Part shown: positions 7,315 through 16,469 of the stretch, piece after piece
Numbering within the stretch: the first letter of the stretch is position 1
How the letters are laid out: each line of letters opens with the position of its first letter
Assembly: GCA_900557405.1 (NCBI GenBank)
Contig: USSF01000004.1
Coordinates: 1 to 56,260, forward strand
Direction: 5' to 3'
DNA length: 56,260 nucleotides
Source of the DNA: an uncultured Prevotella sp.
GTDB taxonomy: Bacteria > Bacteroidota > Bacteroidia > Bacteroidales > Bacteroidaceae
Notes under the pieces: model-generated
Database searches by the model: none
Seen by the model: the letters and a program-made list of their open reading frames with translations, nothing else
What the model was told of the DNA's origin: nothing
Translations under genes and position numbers: made by a program

Positions 7315-9639
7315 TTATTTCTTCACTGTGCTGTTTATCACTTCCATACACTCCTCGTGGGTAAGCTCTGCCGCACGGTCGTGCATTGCCTTGGGCAGAC
7401 GGTAGTTCTTTCCGTCGTAGACGAGGTATGGACCGTACTTGCCCTTCATCACCTCGAGCTTGGGGTCTTCGTCGAACTTCTTCAGATGGCGCATGTTGTC
7501 TTCTATGCGCCGGCGCTCTATCAGCGCCACTGCCGTGGAGAGCTTTATCGTCATCGGGTCTTCGCTTGCCGGAAGTGAGACATACTTCTTGTTGTGCAGG
7601 ATGTATGGTCCGAAGCGGCCTGCTCCGATTACCACCGGTGTGCCCTCAAACTCGCCCACGGTGCGCGGGAGCTTGAACAGCTCGAGTGCCTCTTCCAGCG
7701 TTATCGTCTCCATGCCCTTGTCTTTCGGGAGCTGGGCGAAGCGCGGCTTCTCCTTGTCTTCCGCCGAACCAATCTGTATCACTGGTCCGAAGCGGCCTAT
7801 CTTGACGTATACCGGCTTGCCCGTAACGGGTTCCAAGCCGAGCTGTCTCTCGCCGGCCTTGTGCTCCTGGCGGCTGTTCATCGTCTTCTCCACTGCCGGC
7901 TCGAACTTCTTGTAGAAATCGAAGAGCATGTCTTTCCACTGCTCCTTGCCCTCGGCGATGGCATCGAACTGATGCTCCACGTTTGCCGTGAAGTTATAGT
8001 CGAGCTCCGTCGGGAAATGCTCCAGCAGGAAGTCGTTCACCACCAGTCCGATGTCGGTGGGCAAGAGTTTTCCCTTGTCTCCTCCCACGGTCTCAGTCCT
8101 TTCCTGGCTCTTTATCGTATTGCCCTTCAGCATGTCGATGGTGTAAGTGCGGTCTTCGCCCTTCTTGTCGCCCTTCTGCACGTATCCGCGCTGCTGTATG
8201 GTGCTGATTGTCGGGGCGTATGTTGACGGACGGCCGATGCCGAGCTCTTCCATCTTGTGTACGAGACTGGCTTCGGTGTATCTCACCGGTCCCTGGCTGA
8301 AACGCTCCGTTGCCATTGCCTCGCCGCGCTGCAGCATGTCGCCCACTGCCAATGGCGGGAGCTGGTTTGAGGTTTCATCGCGGTTTGCGTCCTCGTCGTC
8401 GTATGACTCGCGGTATACCTTGAGGAATCCGTCGAACTTCACCACTTCTCCGCTTACGATGAACTTCTCTGCGGCCACATTGCCGTCTTCCTGCTCCATC
8501 TTTATCGCCACGGTGGTCTTCTCTATCTGTGCATCGGCCATCTGGCAGGCTGCCGTGCGCTTCCATATCAGTTCGTAGAGGCGGCGCTCCTGTGCGGTGC
8601 CCTCGATGGTCTTGTTCTCCATGTATGTCGGGCGGATGGCCTCGTGTGCCTCCTGCGCTCCCTTCGAGCTGGTGTGGTATTGTCTGAACTTATGGTATTC
8701 CTCGCCCCATGTCTTTATGATCTCTTCCTTTGAAGCATTGAGGCAGAGCGACGAGAGGTTCACGGAGTCGGTACGCATGTAGGTTATCTTTCCGTTCTCA
8801 TAGAGGTGCTGCGCCAGCATCATGGTCTGCGACACGGTGAATCCGAGCTTCCTTGCGGCTTCCTGCTGCAGTGTAGATGTGGTGAATGGCGGTGCCGGCG
8901 TGCGGCGCAACGGCTTCTTCTGCACGTCGTCCACGCTGAAGCTTGCCGTCTTGCATTTCTCCAGGAAGGCGAGAGCTGCCTCGTGTGTGGGGAACCGTGT
9001 GTCGAGTTCTGCCCTGAGTTCGGCTTTCTTGCCGTCGGCTCCGGTAATGTAGAACACGGCGTTCACCCTGTAGTACGGCTCCGACTTGAATGCCTGTATC
9101 TCGCGCTCGCGCTCCACAATAAGTCTTACGGCAACGCTCTGCACGCGTCCTGCCGAGAGTGCCGGTTTCACCTTGCGCCAGAGTATCGGTGAGAGCTTGA
9201 ATCCCACCAAGCGGTCGAGCACGCGGCGTGCCTGCTGCGCATTCACGAGATCCATGTTCAGGTACCTCGGGTTCTCTATGGCTTCAAGGATTGCGGGCTT
9301 CGTGATTTCGTGGAACACGATTCTGTTAGTGTTCTTCTCGTCCAGTCCGAGCACCTCACAGAGGCGCCATGATATAGCCTCTCCCTCGCGGTCCTCATCG
9401 GATGCGAGCCATACCTTCTTGGCTTTCTTTGCGTTTGACTTGAGTTCGCTTACGAGCTTCTTCTTCTCGTCGGGTATTTCGTAATCGGGGTCAAGGGTCT
9501 TCAGGTCGATGCTGATTTCCTTCTTCTTCAAGTCGCGGATGTGTCCGTAGCTCGACATCACCTTATAGTCCTTGCCCAGGAATTTTTCAATTGTCTTAGC
9601 CTTTGCGGGGCTCTCTACGATTACCAGATTTTCTTGCAT
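7315..9639 (-). CDS. topA: DNA topoisomerase I
   Basis: 774-residue type IA topoisomerase that relaxes negative supercoils. The toprim domain starts VIVESPAKAKTIEKFLG (7-23), with the acidic metal site DEDREGEA at 81-88. The catalytic tyrosine is Tyr287 in KITYMRTDS. The C-terminal third has several repeated modules of the GRFGPYI/GKYGPYL type (toprim C-terminal repeats), and I see no four-cysteine zinc fingers, unlike E. coli TopA. First gene of topA-aroK-speA, preceded by a promoter and a leader hairpin. Confidence 0.95.
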   Translation of the reverse strand: MQENLVIVESPAKAKTIEKFLGKDYKVMSSYGHIRDLKKKEISIDLKTLDPDYEIPDEKKKLVSELKSNAKKAKKVWLASDEDREGEAISWRLCEVLGLDEKNTNRIVFHEITKPAILEAIENPRYLNMDLVNAQQARRVLDRLVGFKLSPILWRKVKPALSAGRVQSVAVRLIVEREREIQAFKSEPYYRVNAVFYITGADGKKAELRAELDTRFPTHEAALAFLEKCKTASFSVDDVQKKPLRRTPAPPFTTSTLQQEAARKLGFTVSQTMMLAQHLYENGKITYMRTDSVNLSSLCLNASKEEIIKTWGEEYHKFRQYHTSSKGAQEAHEAIRPTYMENKTIEGTAQERRLYELIWKRTAACQMADAQIEKTTVAIKMEQEDGNVAAEKFIVSGEVVKFDGFLKVYRESYDDEDANRDETSNQLPPLAVGDMLQRGEAMATERFSQGPVRYTEASLVHKMEELGIGRPSTYAPTISTIQQRGYVQKGDKKGEDRTYTIDMLKGNTIKSQERTETVGGDKGKLLPTDIGLVVNDFLLEHFPTELDYNFTANVEHQFDAIAEGKEQWKDMLFDFYKKFEPAVEKTMNSRQEHKAGERQLGLEPVTGKPVYVKIGRFGPVIQIGSAEDKEKPRFAQLPKDKGMETITLEEALELFKLPRTVGEFEGTPVVIGAGRFGPYILHNKKYVSLPASEDPMTIKLSTAVALIERRRIEDNMRHLKKFDEDPKLEVMKGKYGPYLVYDGKNYRLPKAMHDRAAELTHEECMEVINSTVKK

Positions 9640-9662
9640 ATCTTGTGTCTATTTACATTGTG

Positions 9663-9681
9663 AGGCAGCGGCCGGCTGCCT
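9663..9681 (-). promoter_or_regulatory. Perfect hairpin in the topA 5' leader
   Basis: AGGCAGC, a 5-nt loop, GCTGCCT. It lies between the predicted transcription start (about 9695) and the topA ATG (9639). On the minus strand no T run follows, so it is a leader structure and not a terminator; on the plus strand a T run follows but no gene ends there. Confidence 0.4.
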
Positions 9682-9701
9682 GGATTTTTTTATTTTGGCG
9701 G

Positions 9702-9709
9702 CAAAAGTA
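9702..9709 (-). promoter_or_regulatory. Promoter -7 element of topA
   Basis: Reads TACTTTTG on the minus strand, matching TAnnTTTG. Start of transcription would be about 55 nt before the topA ATG. The -33 box is not clear. Confidence 0.5.
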
Positions 9710-9776
9710 AGAAAAACTTTCACATTTTATATTATATAAGGTGAGAAATTTCGCTTTTTTAATGTTTTTGCAATGT

Positions 9777-10721
9777 TCAGAACTCGACATAGGGCTTCAG
9801 CCGCTCCATGTCGGCAGGCGTGAACGACTTGAGCAGGCGTAGGTCGGCAAGCGATTTCAACGGTCCGCGCAGCCGGCGGTAGTCCACGATATCGCGCGCC
9901 TGATAATAATTGAGATACGGGTGCTGGCGCAGTTGGGCATATGTCAGCCTGTTGAGGTTGAGCTTCCTCACCTTCCCCGCACTTACCTTCACATAGGGCA
10001 TCGCCTCCTGGGGGAAGCCGTCGATTTCGGTGAGCTGGTCTTTGGAATAGAATCCGCCTATTTTCTCGCGCCGTCTCACCACGGCACGTGCGTATGCGCT
10101 GCCGATGCCCGGTATCTTCTTCAGCTGCGTGGTGTCGGCGGTATTTATGTCGATATGTTCGCCCGGACGGAGCTTTATGGGATAGAGCATCGTGTCGCGG
10201 GCCGTATAGGCTTTTCCTTCCGCACCCCCGGTTCTATGACTGGCGGCGGACGACGGGGACGGGGCGTAGAAATCTGACGCCGGCCTGTAGTCGTCGCTGA
10301 TGCGGATATACGGGGCGAGGGTTTCGTATTGTTTCTTGGTCAGTCCGTACACTCGGGCGAAGTCTTCCCGCTGGCGGAACACGCCTCCCGCCTCGCGGTA
10401 TCTGCAGATATTCCTCACCATCCATGCCGGCAGACCGAGCCGCTGCAGCGTGGCCACATCGGCGGTGTTGGGGTCGAAGGGGAAGGGTTCCGCCTTGTTT
10501 CCTCCGCTGCCGAAGGTGTCGTCCGCTCGTCTGGCGGAAGAATAAATGCCGTTTCCTCCGCCTTTTTCTGCGGTGGAAGCGGCATTCATGTCTTTGGTGC
10601 AGATGCTGCCCTTGTCGTCAATCAGGTATATCACACCGATGATGACGGCTGCCACGGCCACAAGGAAGCATACTACCATGCGGTCGTTCTTGTGGAAATA
10701 GAACATTCCGTTTGTCTTCAT
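9777..10721 (-). CDS. ComEA-like membrane protein with helix-hairpin-helix repeats
   Basis: 314 residues. A short cytoplasmic N-terminus is followed by one membrane segment (about 14-33, MVVCFLVAVAAVIIGVIYL). The outer part has at least three helix-hairpin-helix DNA-binding modules: FDPNTADVATLQRLGLPAWM, IDINTADTTQLKKIPGIGSA and LNLNRLTYAQLRQHP. This is the architecture of ComEA, the DNA receptor of natural transformation, but with more repeats; proteins of this kind are common in Bacteroidetes and their role is not proven. It follows the CYTH gene by 12 nt and is probably the last gene of the prfB operon. Confidence 0.8.
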   Translation of the reverse strand: MKTNGMFYFHKNDRMVVCFLVAVAAVIIGVIYLIDDKGSICTKDMNAASTAEKGGGNGIYSSARRADDTFGSGGNKAEPFPFDPNTADVATLQRLGLPAWMVRNICRYREAGGVFRQREDFARVYGLTKKQYETLAPYIRISDDYRPASDFYAPSPSSAASHRTGGAEGKAYTARDTMLYPIKLRPGEHIDINTADTTQLKKIPGIGSAYARAVVRRREKIGGFYSKDQLTEIDGFPQEAMPYVKVSAGKVRKLNLNRLTYAQLRQHPYLNYYQARDIVDYRRLRGPLKSLADLRLLKSFTPADMERLKPYVEF

Positions 10722-10733
10722 ACTGTCTGCTTT

Positions 10734-11240
10734 CTATCGGAATTCTTCGGGCAACTGGTTCTTCCATACCACGAAGGGCAGCTGGCGCAGACTGGAGTTG
10801 TAGAAGCGGCGGTCGCCCGTCACTTCCTGTGCGATGAACGATGGTTTCTCGTATGGCTCGTCTTCGCCCGAGAGCTCCACTTCGGCCATCACGAGCCCTG
10901 CGTTGTCTCCATAGAACTCGTCCACCTCAAAGGTGTGGCTGCCGCTCTTCACGAGATAGCGGGTCTTGTCGATGATGCCCGGTTCGCAGATTGCCATCAG
11001 ATGCTCGGCCTCATCGAGGGTTATCTCTTTCTCGAATTCATAACGCGTCATGCCGCCATGGGCCGAGGGACCTTTTATCGTGAGGTATCCTTTATTGTCG
11101 CGTATGCGCACACGCACGGTCTTGCCGCGCGCGCTGCAGATGTATCCCTGTTTAATGCGCGACGACGAATACGCTTCACGCTTGTATTCGTCGTCACGTT
11201 TATGTACGAGGAACTTTCTTTCTATTTCCAGTCCGCTCAT
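10734..11240 (-). CDS. CYTH domain protein (triphosphate-tunnel enzyme)
   Basis: 168 residues starting MSGLEIERKFLV, the CYTH signature ExExK at residues 5-9. Alternating charged strands such as VRVRIRDNKGYLTIKG and YEFEKEITLDEAE form the tunnel that binds triphosphate and divalent metal. Bacterial members are often inorganic triphosphatases; the true substrate here is unknown. It lies between a small membrane protein (24 nt upstream) and the helix-hairpin-helix gene. Confidence 0.85.
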   Translation of the reverse strand: MSGLEIERKFLVHKRDDEYKREAYSSSRIKQGYICSARGKTVRVRIRDNKGYLTIKGPSAHGGMTRYEFEKEITLDEAEHLMAICEPGIIDKTRYLVKSGSHTFEVDEFYGDNAGLVMAEVELSGEDEPYEKPSFIAQEVTGDRRFYNSSLRQLPFVVWKNQLPEEFR

Positions 11241-11264
11241 TTCCTGTATTTCCTTTTCTTAGTG

Positions 11265-11405
11265 TTAACCCTGTAATGCTGAAACAGCAATGAATATTAT
11301 GGCTCCCACCACCAACAGGGCGAGAATCCAGTTGAACACTTTTGCTCCTTTTTTCGCCTGCTGCTCCTGATAGCGCTCGCGGCGTGCCTTTCCTTTTTGA
11401 CTCAT
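11265..11405 (-). CDS. Small single-pass membrane protein, 46 aa
   Basis: An ATG at 11405 opens a 46-residue frame ending at the TAA at 11265. The first 20 residues are strongly basic and hydrophilic (MSQKGKARRERYQEQQAKKG). They are followed by one membrane helix, FNWILALLVVGAIIFIAVSA, and a three-residue tail. It fills the gap between prfB and the CYTH gene on the same strand, 24 nt before the latter. The basic-then-hydrophobic layout and positioning argue for a real gene. Function unknown. Confidence 0.7.
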   Translation of the reverse strand: MSQKGKARRERYQEQQAKKGAKVFNWILALLVVGAIIFIAVSALQG

Positions 11406-11437
11406 AGTATTAATGTTTTTAATTGTTATGTTATTTG

Positions 11438-11463
11438 AGTTGACGAGTCGGCAAGTTGACGAG
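11438..11463. repeat. Tract of 8-bp repeats (AGTTGACG type)
   Basis: AGTTGACG, AGTCGGCA, AGTTGACG, AG in direct succession between prfB and the small membrane protein gene. Same family as the tracts at 70-108 and 50197-50236. Confidence 0.55.
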
Positions 11464-11489
11464 GGGATTGGCCTTGTCTGCTTGCGAGC

Positions 11490-12611
11490 CTACTCCTCAT
11501 CGCTCACGGGGAACTCCATGAGATATGCCTTGATGAAACCATCAATCTTTCCGTCCATCACTCCGTCCACATCAGAGGTCTGATAGTTGGTGCGGTGGTC
11601 TTTCACACGGCGGTCGTCGAAGACGTAGCTTCTTATCTGACTGCCCCACTCTATCTTCTTCTTGCCGGCCTCAATCTTTGCCTGTGCTTCGAGGCGCTTC
11701 TTCATGGCGCGGTCGTAGAGCTGCGACTTGAGGAGTCGCATGGCATTGTTGCGGTTCTCGAGCTGCTTGCGGCTCTCGGTGTTCTCGATGAGGATTTCTT
11801 CCTCTTCGCCCGTGTCAGGGTCGGTATACTGGTAGCGCAGTCGCACTCCGGTCTCCACCTTGTTCACGTTCTGTCCGCCGGCGCCTCCGCTTCGGAAGAG
11901 GTCCCAGCTCACTTTCGACGGGTCTACGTACACCTCGATGGTGTCATCCACGAGGGGCGAGACGAAGACGCTGGCAAAGCTTGTCATACGCTTGCCCTGG
12001 GCGTTGAAGGGCGACACCCTGACGAGGCGGTGCACTCCGTTCTCGCTCTTCAGGTATCCGTAGGCGTATTCGCCGCCTTCTATTTCCATCGTCACGCTCT
12101 TTATTCCGGCCTCGTCGCCTTCCTGCAGGTCGCTTATGGTCACCTTGTGGCCGTGGGACTCCGCCCAGCGCATATACATTCGCATGAGCATCGACGCCCA
12201 GTCCTGGCTCTCGGTGCCGCCGGCTCCGGAGTTTATCTTCAGCACGCAGTCCATCGGGTCTTCCTTCTGGCGCAGCATGTTCTTCAGCTCCAGGTCTTCT
12301 ATGGCGGTGATGGCCTTGGCGTAGTCTTCGTCCACTTCTTCTTCGGTCACCATGTCGTCATGGTAGAAGTCGAAGGCGAGCTGCAGCTCGTCGGCATACG
12401 TGCGGACTTCCTTGTATCCGGTAATCCATTTCTCGATGCCTTTCACCTTCTTCATCTGTTCCTGTGCCCTCTTGGGGTCGTCCCAGAAGTCGGGTGCCTG
12501 CGTGCGGAGCTGTTCTTCTTCGAACTCTACTTTCTTCTTGTCTATATCCAGGTATCTGTGCAGGGCGTCGGCGCGCTCGAGCACGTCTTTCAGTTGATCT
12601 TGAGTAATCAT
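11490..12611 (-). CDS. prfB: Peptide chain release factor 2
   Basis: 373 residues from ATG 12611 (MITQDQLKDVLERADALHRY); an ATG 21 codons upstream adds sequence foreign to the family. RF2 ends translation at UAA and UGA. The stop-codon-reading motif SPF is present in VRVSPFNAQG and the catalytic GGQ in SGGAGGQNVNK. The usual in-frame UGA and +1 frameshift site after about codon 25 is absent: the frame runs through as TAC CTG GAT ATA GAC, so synthesis is not autoregulated by frameshifting. It likely heads the run prfB, small membrane protein, CYTH, HhH protein. Confidence 0.95.
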   Translation of the reverse strand: MITQDQLKDVLERADALHRYLDIDKKKVEFEEEQLRTQAPDFWDDPKRAQEQMKKVKGIEKWITGYKEVRTYADELQLAFDFYHDDMVTEEEVDEDYAKAITAIEDLELKNMLRQKEDPMDCVLKINSGAGGTESQDWASMLMRMYMRWAESHGHKVTISDLQEGDEAGIKSVTMEIEGGEYAYGYLKSENGVHRLVRVSPFNAQGKRMTSFASVFVSPLVDDTIEVYVDPSKVSWDLFRSGGAGGQNVNKVETGVRLRYQYTDPDTGEEEEILIENTESRKQLENRNNAMRLLKSQLYDRAMKKRLEAQAKIEAGKKKIEWGSQIRSYVFDDRRVKDHRTNYQTSDVDGVMDGKIDGFIKAYLMEFPVSDEE

Positions 12612-12617
12612 TTTATT

Positions 12618-12645
12618 GAGTGTGTAGTGTGGAGTGAGGAGTGTG
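12618..12645. repeat. Four 7-bp repeats of KAGTGWG
   Basis: GAGTGTG, TAGTGTG, GAGTGAG and GAGTGTG follow without a gap in the 40-bp space between the acyl-CoA ligase stop and the prfB start. They lie exactly where the prfB leader would be. Confidence 0.6.
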
Positions 12646-12651
12646 GAAACG

Positions 12652-14463
12652 TCATTCCGCATACATTGCCTCAATCTCTTTTTTATAGTGTTTGTTTATT
12701 ACTTTTCTTCTCATCTTGAGCGTGTTTGTCAGCTCGCCGCTTTCCATCGTGAACGGATTGGGCAGCAGCGTGAAGCGCTTGATCTGCTCATAATGGGCGA
12801 GCTGCTGCTGCAGTGTTTCGATGCGCTCCATTATCATCTTGTGGATGAGGGCGTTGCCACAGAGGTCTTCGCGGCCGGCAAACTGTATGCCGTGCTCACG
12901 GGCGTATTCCTCGAGCAACTTGTATTCGGGGATGATGAGGGCGGAGACGAACTTGCGCTGGTCGGCGATGATGACAATCTGGTCGATGAACTTGTCCACG
13001 AGGAGCTTTGCCTCTATCATCTGCGGGGCGATGTATTTGCCGTTGGAGGTCTTGAAGAGATCCTTGATACGGTCTTTCAGGAAGAGCTCGCCGTCCTTGA
13101 TGTATCCGCTGTCGCCGGTCTTGAAGAATCCTTCTTCGTCGAAGCTCTCCGCGGTGATGTCGGGACGGTTGTAGTAGCCCTTGGTTATGGTGTCGCCCTT
13201 GAGGCATACCTCGCCTTCGTCGCTTATCTTTATCTCGATGTTGTGTATCGGACGGCCCACGGAGCCGATGGTGTACGGCTGTTCGCCTACGCGGTCGCAG
13301 CTGACCGTGGCGAGGCTCTCGGTAAGTCCGTAGCCCACCACCATTTTGAGGCCGATGGAGTGTACGAATTCCTCCACGTGAGCGGATACCGTGGCACCTG
13401 CCGTCGGGAAGATGTTGGTCTTCTCCAGTCCGAGCTGCTTGCGCACGAGGCAGAACAGGGTCTTGTCGTACATCTCATATTCCAGATGCAGGGCGAGCGG
13501 CGGGCGCTTGCCCCGGCTCAGGTATTCTATGTTATGCTTCCTGCCCACGGCGAGCGCATGGCGGAAGAGCTTGCGCTGCACGGTGCTGGCATTGTCTATC
13601 TTCTCCTGCACTCCGGTGTATACCTTCTCCCAGAAGCGCGGCACGGCGCACATGCTCGTGGGATGGGTCTCACGCATGGACTTCTGCACTTCCCTCGGGT
13701 CGGTGTTCACAATCAGCGTGGCGCCCTCGGAGATGCAGAGCAGGGTCCATCCCTTCTCGAAGATATGGGCGTAGGGCAGAAAGTTCATGACGCGGTCTTT
13801 CTCCGTCACGTGTACTGCCCTGTGGTTTGCCTCCAGCGCTGCCTTATACTGCAGATGTGAGAGCATCACTCCCTTGCTGTCGCCAGTGGTTCCGCTGGTA
13901 TAGAGGATATTGGCGAGGTCGTCGAGGTTTGCCTGCTTGTAGAGTGATTCCACTTCGGTCTGGCGCGGCAGGTTCTCGCCGAACTTCATGAATTCGTCGA
14001 AGTATATGGCATTGGGGTCGTTGGGGTCTATCTTCACGCTGTTGTCAAACACGATGATGCGCTCCAGCGTGGGGCAATGGGCGAGTGTGCGGTGTGCCTT
14101 GTCATACTGCTCCTGCTCGCCTACGAAGAGGAACCTCACCTTGGCGTCGTTTATCATGAACTGTATCTGCTGCTCGCTGCTCGTGGCGTAGAACGGGATG
14201 GTAACGGCGCGCACGCCCCATGCTCCGAAGTCGCTGAATATGTATTGCACCGAGTTCTGCGAGAAGACTCCGATGTTCTCCTGTGGTTTCACGCCGAGGT
14301 TGAGCAGTGCGTTCGACACAGTCTTGACCTTCTGCGAGAACTGGTTCCATGAATATGATTTCCATGTCTTGCCGCCAAAGTCCTTGTAGATTAGGGCTTC
14401 GCGGTCACCGTATTTCTTTGCCTGGTTGTGTACCAAAACCGACAAATGGTTTTTTGTCTGCAT
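12652..14463 (-). CDS. Long-chain fatty acid-CoA ligase (AMP-forming)
   Basis: 603 residues of the ANL adenylate-forming superfamily. It activates fatty acids with ATP to acyl-AMP and then acyl-CoA. The ATP loop is ILYTSGTTGDSKGVMLSH (about 186-203). YGLTES is in the A5 region, GDSGYIKDGELFLKDR holds the A7/A8 hinge, and the C-terminal lysine lies in NPFTMESGELTNTLKMRRK. No membrane segment is evident. It resembles FadD-type ligases, but beta-oxidation genes are not nearby, so lipid recycling or membrane synthesis is as likely. It has its own promoter. Confidence 0.9.
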   Translation of the reverse strand: MQTKNHLSVLVHNQAKKYGDREALIYKDFGGKTWKSYSWNQFSQKVKTVSNALLNLGVKPQENIGVFSQNSVQYIFSDFGAWGVRAVTIPFYATSSEQQIQFMINDAKVRFLFVGEQEQYDKAHRTLAHCPTLERIIVFDNSVKIDPNDPNAIYFDEFMKFGENLPRQTEVESLYKQANLDDLANILYTSGTTGDSKGVMLSHLQYKAALEANHRAVHVTEKDRVMNFLPYAHIFEKGWTLLCISEGATLIVNTDPREVQKSMRETHPTSMCAVPRFWEKVYTGVQEKIDNASTVQRKLFRHALAVGRKHNIEYLSRGKRPPLALHLEYEMYDKTLFCLVRKQLGLEKTNIFPTAGATVSAHVEEFVHSIGLKMVVGYGLTESLATVSCDRVGEQPYTIGSVGRPIHNIEIKISDEGEVCLKGDTITKGYYNRPDITAESFDEEGFFKTGDSGYIKDGELFLKDRIKDLFKTSNGKYIAPQMIEAKLLVDKFIDQIVIIADQRKFVSALIIPEYKLLEEYAREHGIQFAGREDLCGNALIHKMIMERIETLQQQLAHYEQIKRFTLLPNPFTMESGELTNTLKMRRKVINKHYKKEIEAMYAE

Positions 14464-14531
14464 AATGTTCTTGTTTTTATGGCAGTGGCGCCTCTCTCAT
14501 GCGGAGCGTCTGCTGCCGGCGTCTGTTTTTG

Positions 14532-14539
14532 CAAAGATA
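14532..14539 (-). promoter_or_regulatory. Promoter -7 element of the acyl-CoA ligase gene
   Basis: Minus strand TATCTTTG, a match to TAnnTTTG, placing the start of transcription about 60 nt before the ATG. No convincing -33 box. Confidence 0.5.
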
Positions 14540-14637
14540 ATAAAGATTTTCCAAACATTACAGCTTATGCTGTGTTTTTGCCCGTCAATCCGGAAAATTG
14601 TCCGGTTTCGCCCCTGTTTCCTTGCTTTTTTCCATTT

Positions 14638-16341
14638 TTACCGTTTCGCTTCGGGCTGCAGCAGCCGGCGGTATTCCTGCGAATCGTTGAGCAGCCGGCA
14701 AGCCTCGCGCATCTGGTTGTCTGTGTTGAGGTTGTTTTCTATCGCCCCTGCCTGATAGTAGTATGCCGCTACAATGTCGGCCTGGAGTATCTGCTTGATG
14801 AGCTGCTTGTTGCGGTCCAGGTCCTTGGCCAGGTTGTGCTTCAGGCGCTTCTCCAGAGCATCGAACTCGGGTTTGGCATCGTCGTAATAGCCCTCGAACT
14901 GGGCTATCTTCTTCAGGCGGTCGAGCTCCTTGCCGCTCTCAGCGTCGTATTTGAAGCCGCTGTCGATGACGCGCTGCTTGAATTCGGCGTATTCCTCATC
15001 GGTGATGCGGAACTCGCCGGCCGGAGCTATCGTGGGATGCTTGGCTATGTAGTCTATCTCATAGTCGAGCATCACCTCTGTGGAGTCGAGTCCGCTCACG
15101 CTCAGATAGTAGGCGATGTTGGGCAGCGAATCGGGCTTCACCTCGATGTCGGGCTTGATGCCGCCGCCGTCGCGCACGATACGGCCGCTGCGCGTGCGGA
15201 ACTCCTTGGTCAGGCTGTCCGGTATATGCTCCGTGTATCCGCCGCGGGCGTGCCTGTAGTTTATTGCCTGGATGCAACGGTTGCTGGGGATATAATACTT
15301 TCCGGTGGTTAGCTTCAGCTGCCCGTTGTAGGGCAGGTCCACGGGAACCTGCACGAGGCCCTTGCCGTAGGTCCTGGTGCCGAGCACCACGGCACGGTCG
15401 AGGTCCTGCATTCCGCCCGACGTTATCTCGCTGGCGGATGCCGTCTCCCCGTTCACCATCACCACGATGGGCATCACCGTGTCTATAGGCTCCACGGTGG
15501 TCTTGTAGTCGCTGTTCATGCGCTTCATCTTGCCGCGGGTCCTTACCAGCGTGATGTCCTTCGGCACGAACATGTTGACTATCTTCACGGCCTCGCTCAC
15601 CGAACCGCCGCCATTGCCGCGCAGGTCGAACACGAGGCCCTTCATCCCCCTGTGCTTCAGGTCGATGAACGCGCGGCGCACATCCTTGGAGCATCCGTCC
15701 GTGAAACTGTTCAGGTTGATATACCCGATGCTGTCGGGGCGCAGTCCGTAATACGGCAGATAGGGCAGCGTGATGGCGCGGCGCGTGATGCGCATCTGCA
15801 TCGTCTTGCCCGTGGAGGGGCGCTTTATCTTCAGGAGAAACGTGGTGCCTGGGTCGCCGCGCAGATGGGAACTGACGAACGCCGTGTTCTTGTCCGTCAT
15901 CACCGTGTCGTTAATGCTCAGGATGATATCGCCCTTCTTCAGCCCGGCTTCCGCCGCCGGACTGCCCTCATACGGTTCGTCGATCACCACCCTGCCCAAT
16001 TTCATATTCTGGCGTATCACGGCACCGATGCCCACATACTTGCCCGTGAGCATGTTCTTCAGGCGTTTCACCTCCTTCTCGGGATAATACTCCGTATACG
16101 GGTCGAGCGAGCGGAGCATTCCCTTGATGCCGCTGCCTATCACCTCGTCGGCATCCAGCGTATCCACGTAAATCATGTCGAGATAGCGGTAGATGTTGTT
16201 GAACACCTCGATGTTCTTCGATACCTTGAAATTATGGTCCTTGTCCTCCTGAGCGTTCACGATGCCCGCCGCAAGGGCAAGCACAAGGAGCATTGCTGAT
16301 AATATTCTCTTCATCTTGTTTCTGTTTTTTTCGATTGCCAT
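14638..16341 (-). CDS. S41 family C-terminal processing peptidase (secreted)
   Basis: 567 residues. A signal peptide starts at the second ATG (MKRILSAMLLVLALAAGIVNA, start 16314); the ATG at 16341 is also possible and lies 31 nt from the predicted transcription start. A PDZ domain (about 85-175) holds GIGAVIRQN and GDIILSIND. The protease core has GLVFDLRGNGGG, the catalytic serine in ASASEITSG and the lysine in GTRTYGKGLVQ. It should cleave C-termini of periplasmic or outer-membrane proteins. A C-terminal helical region of about 130 residues follows. Confidence 0.9.
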   Translation of the reverse strand: MAIEKNRNKMKRILSAMLLVLALAAGIVNAQEDKDHNFKVSKNIEVFNNIYRYLDMIYVDTLDADEVIGSGIKGMLRSLDPYTEYYPEKEVKRLKNMLTGKYVGIGAVIRQNMKLGRVVIDEPYEGSPAAEAGLKKGDIILSINDTVMTDKNTAFVSSHLRGDPGTTFLLKIKRPSTGKTMQMRITRRAITLPYLPYYGLRPDSIGYINLNSFTDGCSKDVRRAFIDLKHRGMKGLVFDLRGNGGGSVSEAVKIVNMFVPKDITLVRTRGKMKRMNSDYKTTVEPIDTVMPIVVMVNGETASASEITSGGMQDLDRAVVLGTRTYGKGLVQVPVDLPYNGQLKLTTGKYYIPSNRCIQAINYRHARGGYTEHIPDSLTKEFRTRSGRIVRDGGGIKPDIEVKPDSLPNIAYYLSVSGLDSTEVMLDYEIDYIAKHPTIAPAGEFRITDEEYAEFKQRVIDSGFKYDAESGKELDRLKKIAQFEGYYDDAKPEFDALEKRLKHNLAKDLDRNKQLIKQILQADIVAAYYYQAGAIENNLNTDNQMREACRLLNDSQEYRRLLQPEAKR

Positions 16342-16378
16342 GAGGCAGGTTTTCTCTTGTCATTGCTGAATATAGATG

Positions 16379-16386
16379 CAAATCTA
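16379..16386 (-). promoter_or_regulatory. Promoter -7 element of the S41 peptidase gene
   Basis: Minus strand TAGATTTG. It is divergent from the ung promoter about 80 bp away. No clear -33 box. Confidence 0.5.
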
Positions 16387-16461
16387 CAAAAAATATCCGA
16401 GCCAGAGCAACTATGTGGCGGTTTTTTAGCCTGCGGCATAGGCGGATGCGGAAATTATTCG

Positions 16462-16469
16462 TACCTTTG
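16462..16469 (+). promoter_or_regulatory. Promoter -7 element of ung
   Basis: TACCTTTG, 40 nt before the ung ATG. Its place supports 16509 as the start codon, since the upstream in-frame ATG at 16413 would lie outside the transcript. Confidence 0.6.

Noticed and set aside
9663..9690. Intrinsic terminator on the plus strand before topA
   Set aside because: A hairpin plus T run is present, but no plus-strand gene ends there; read instead as a topA leader hairpin.
9777..10721. Complete natural-competence locus
   Set aside because: Only a ComEA-like protein is present; no comEC or pilus gene is in the window.
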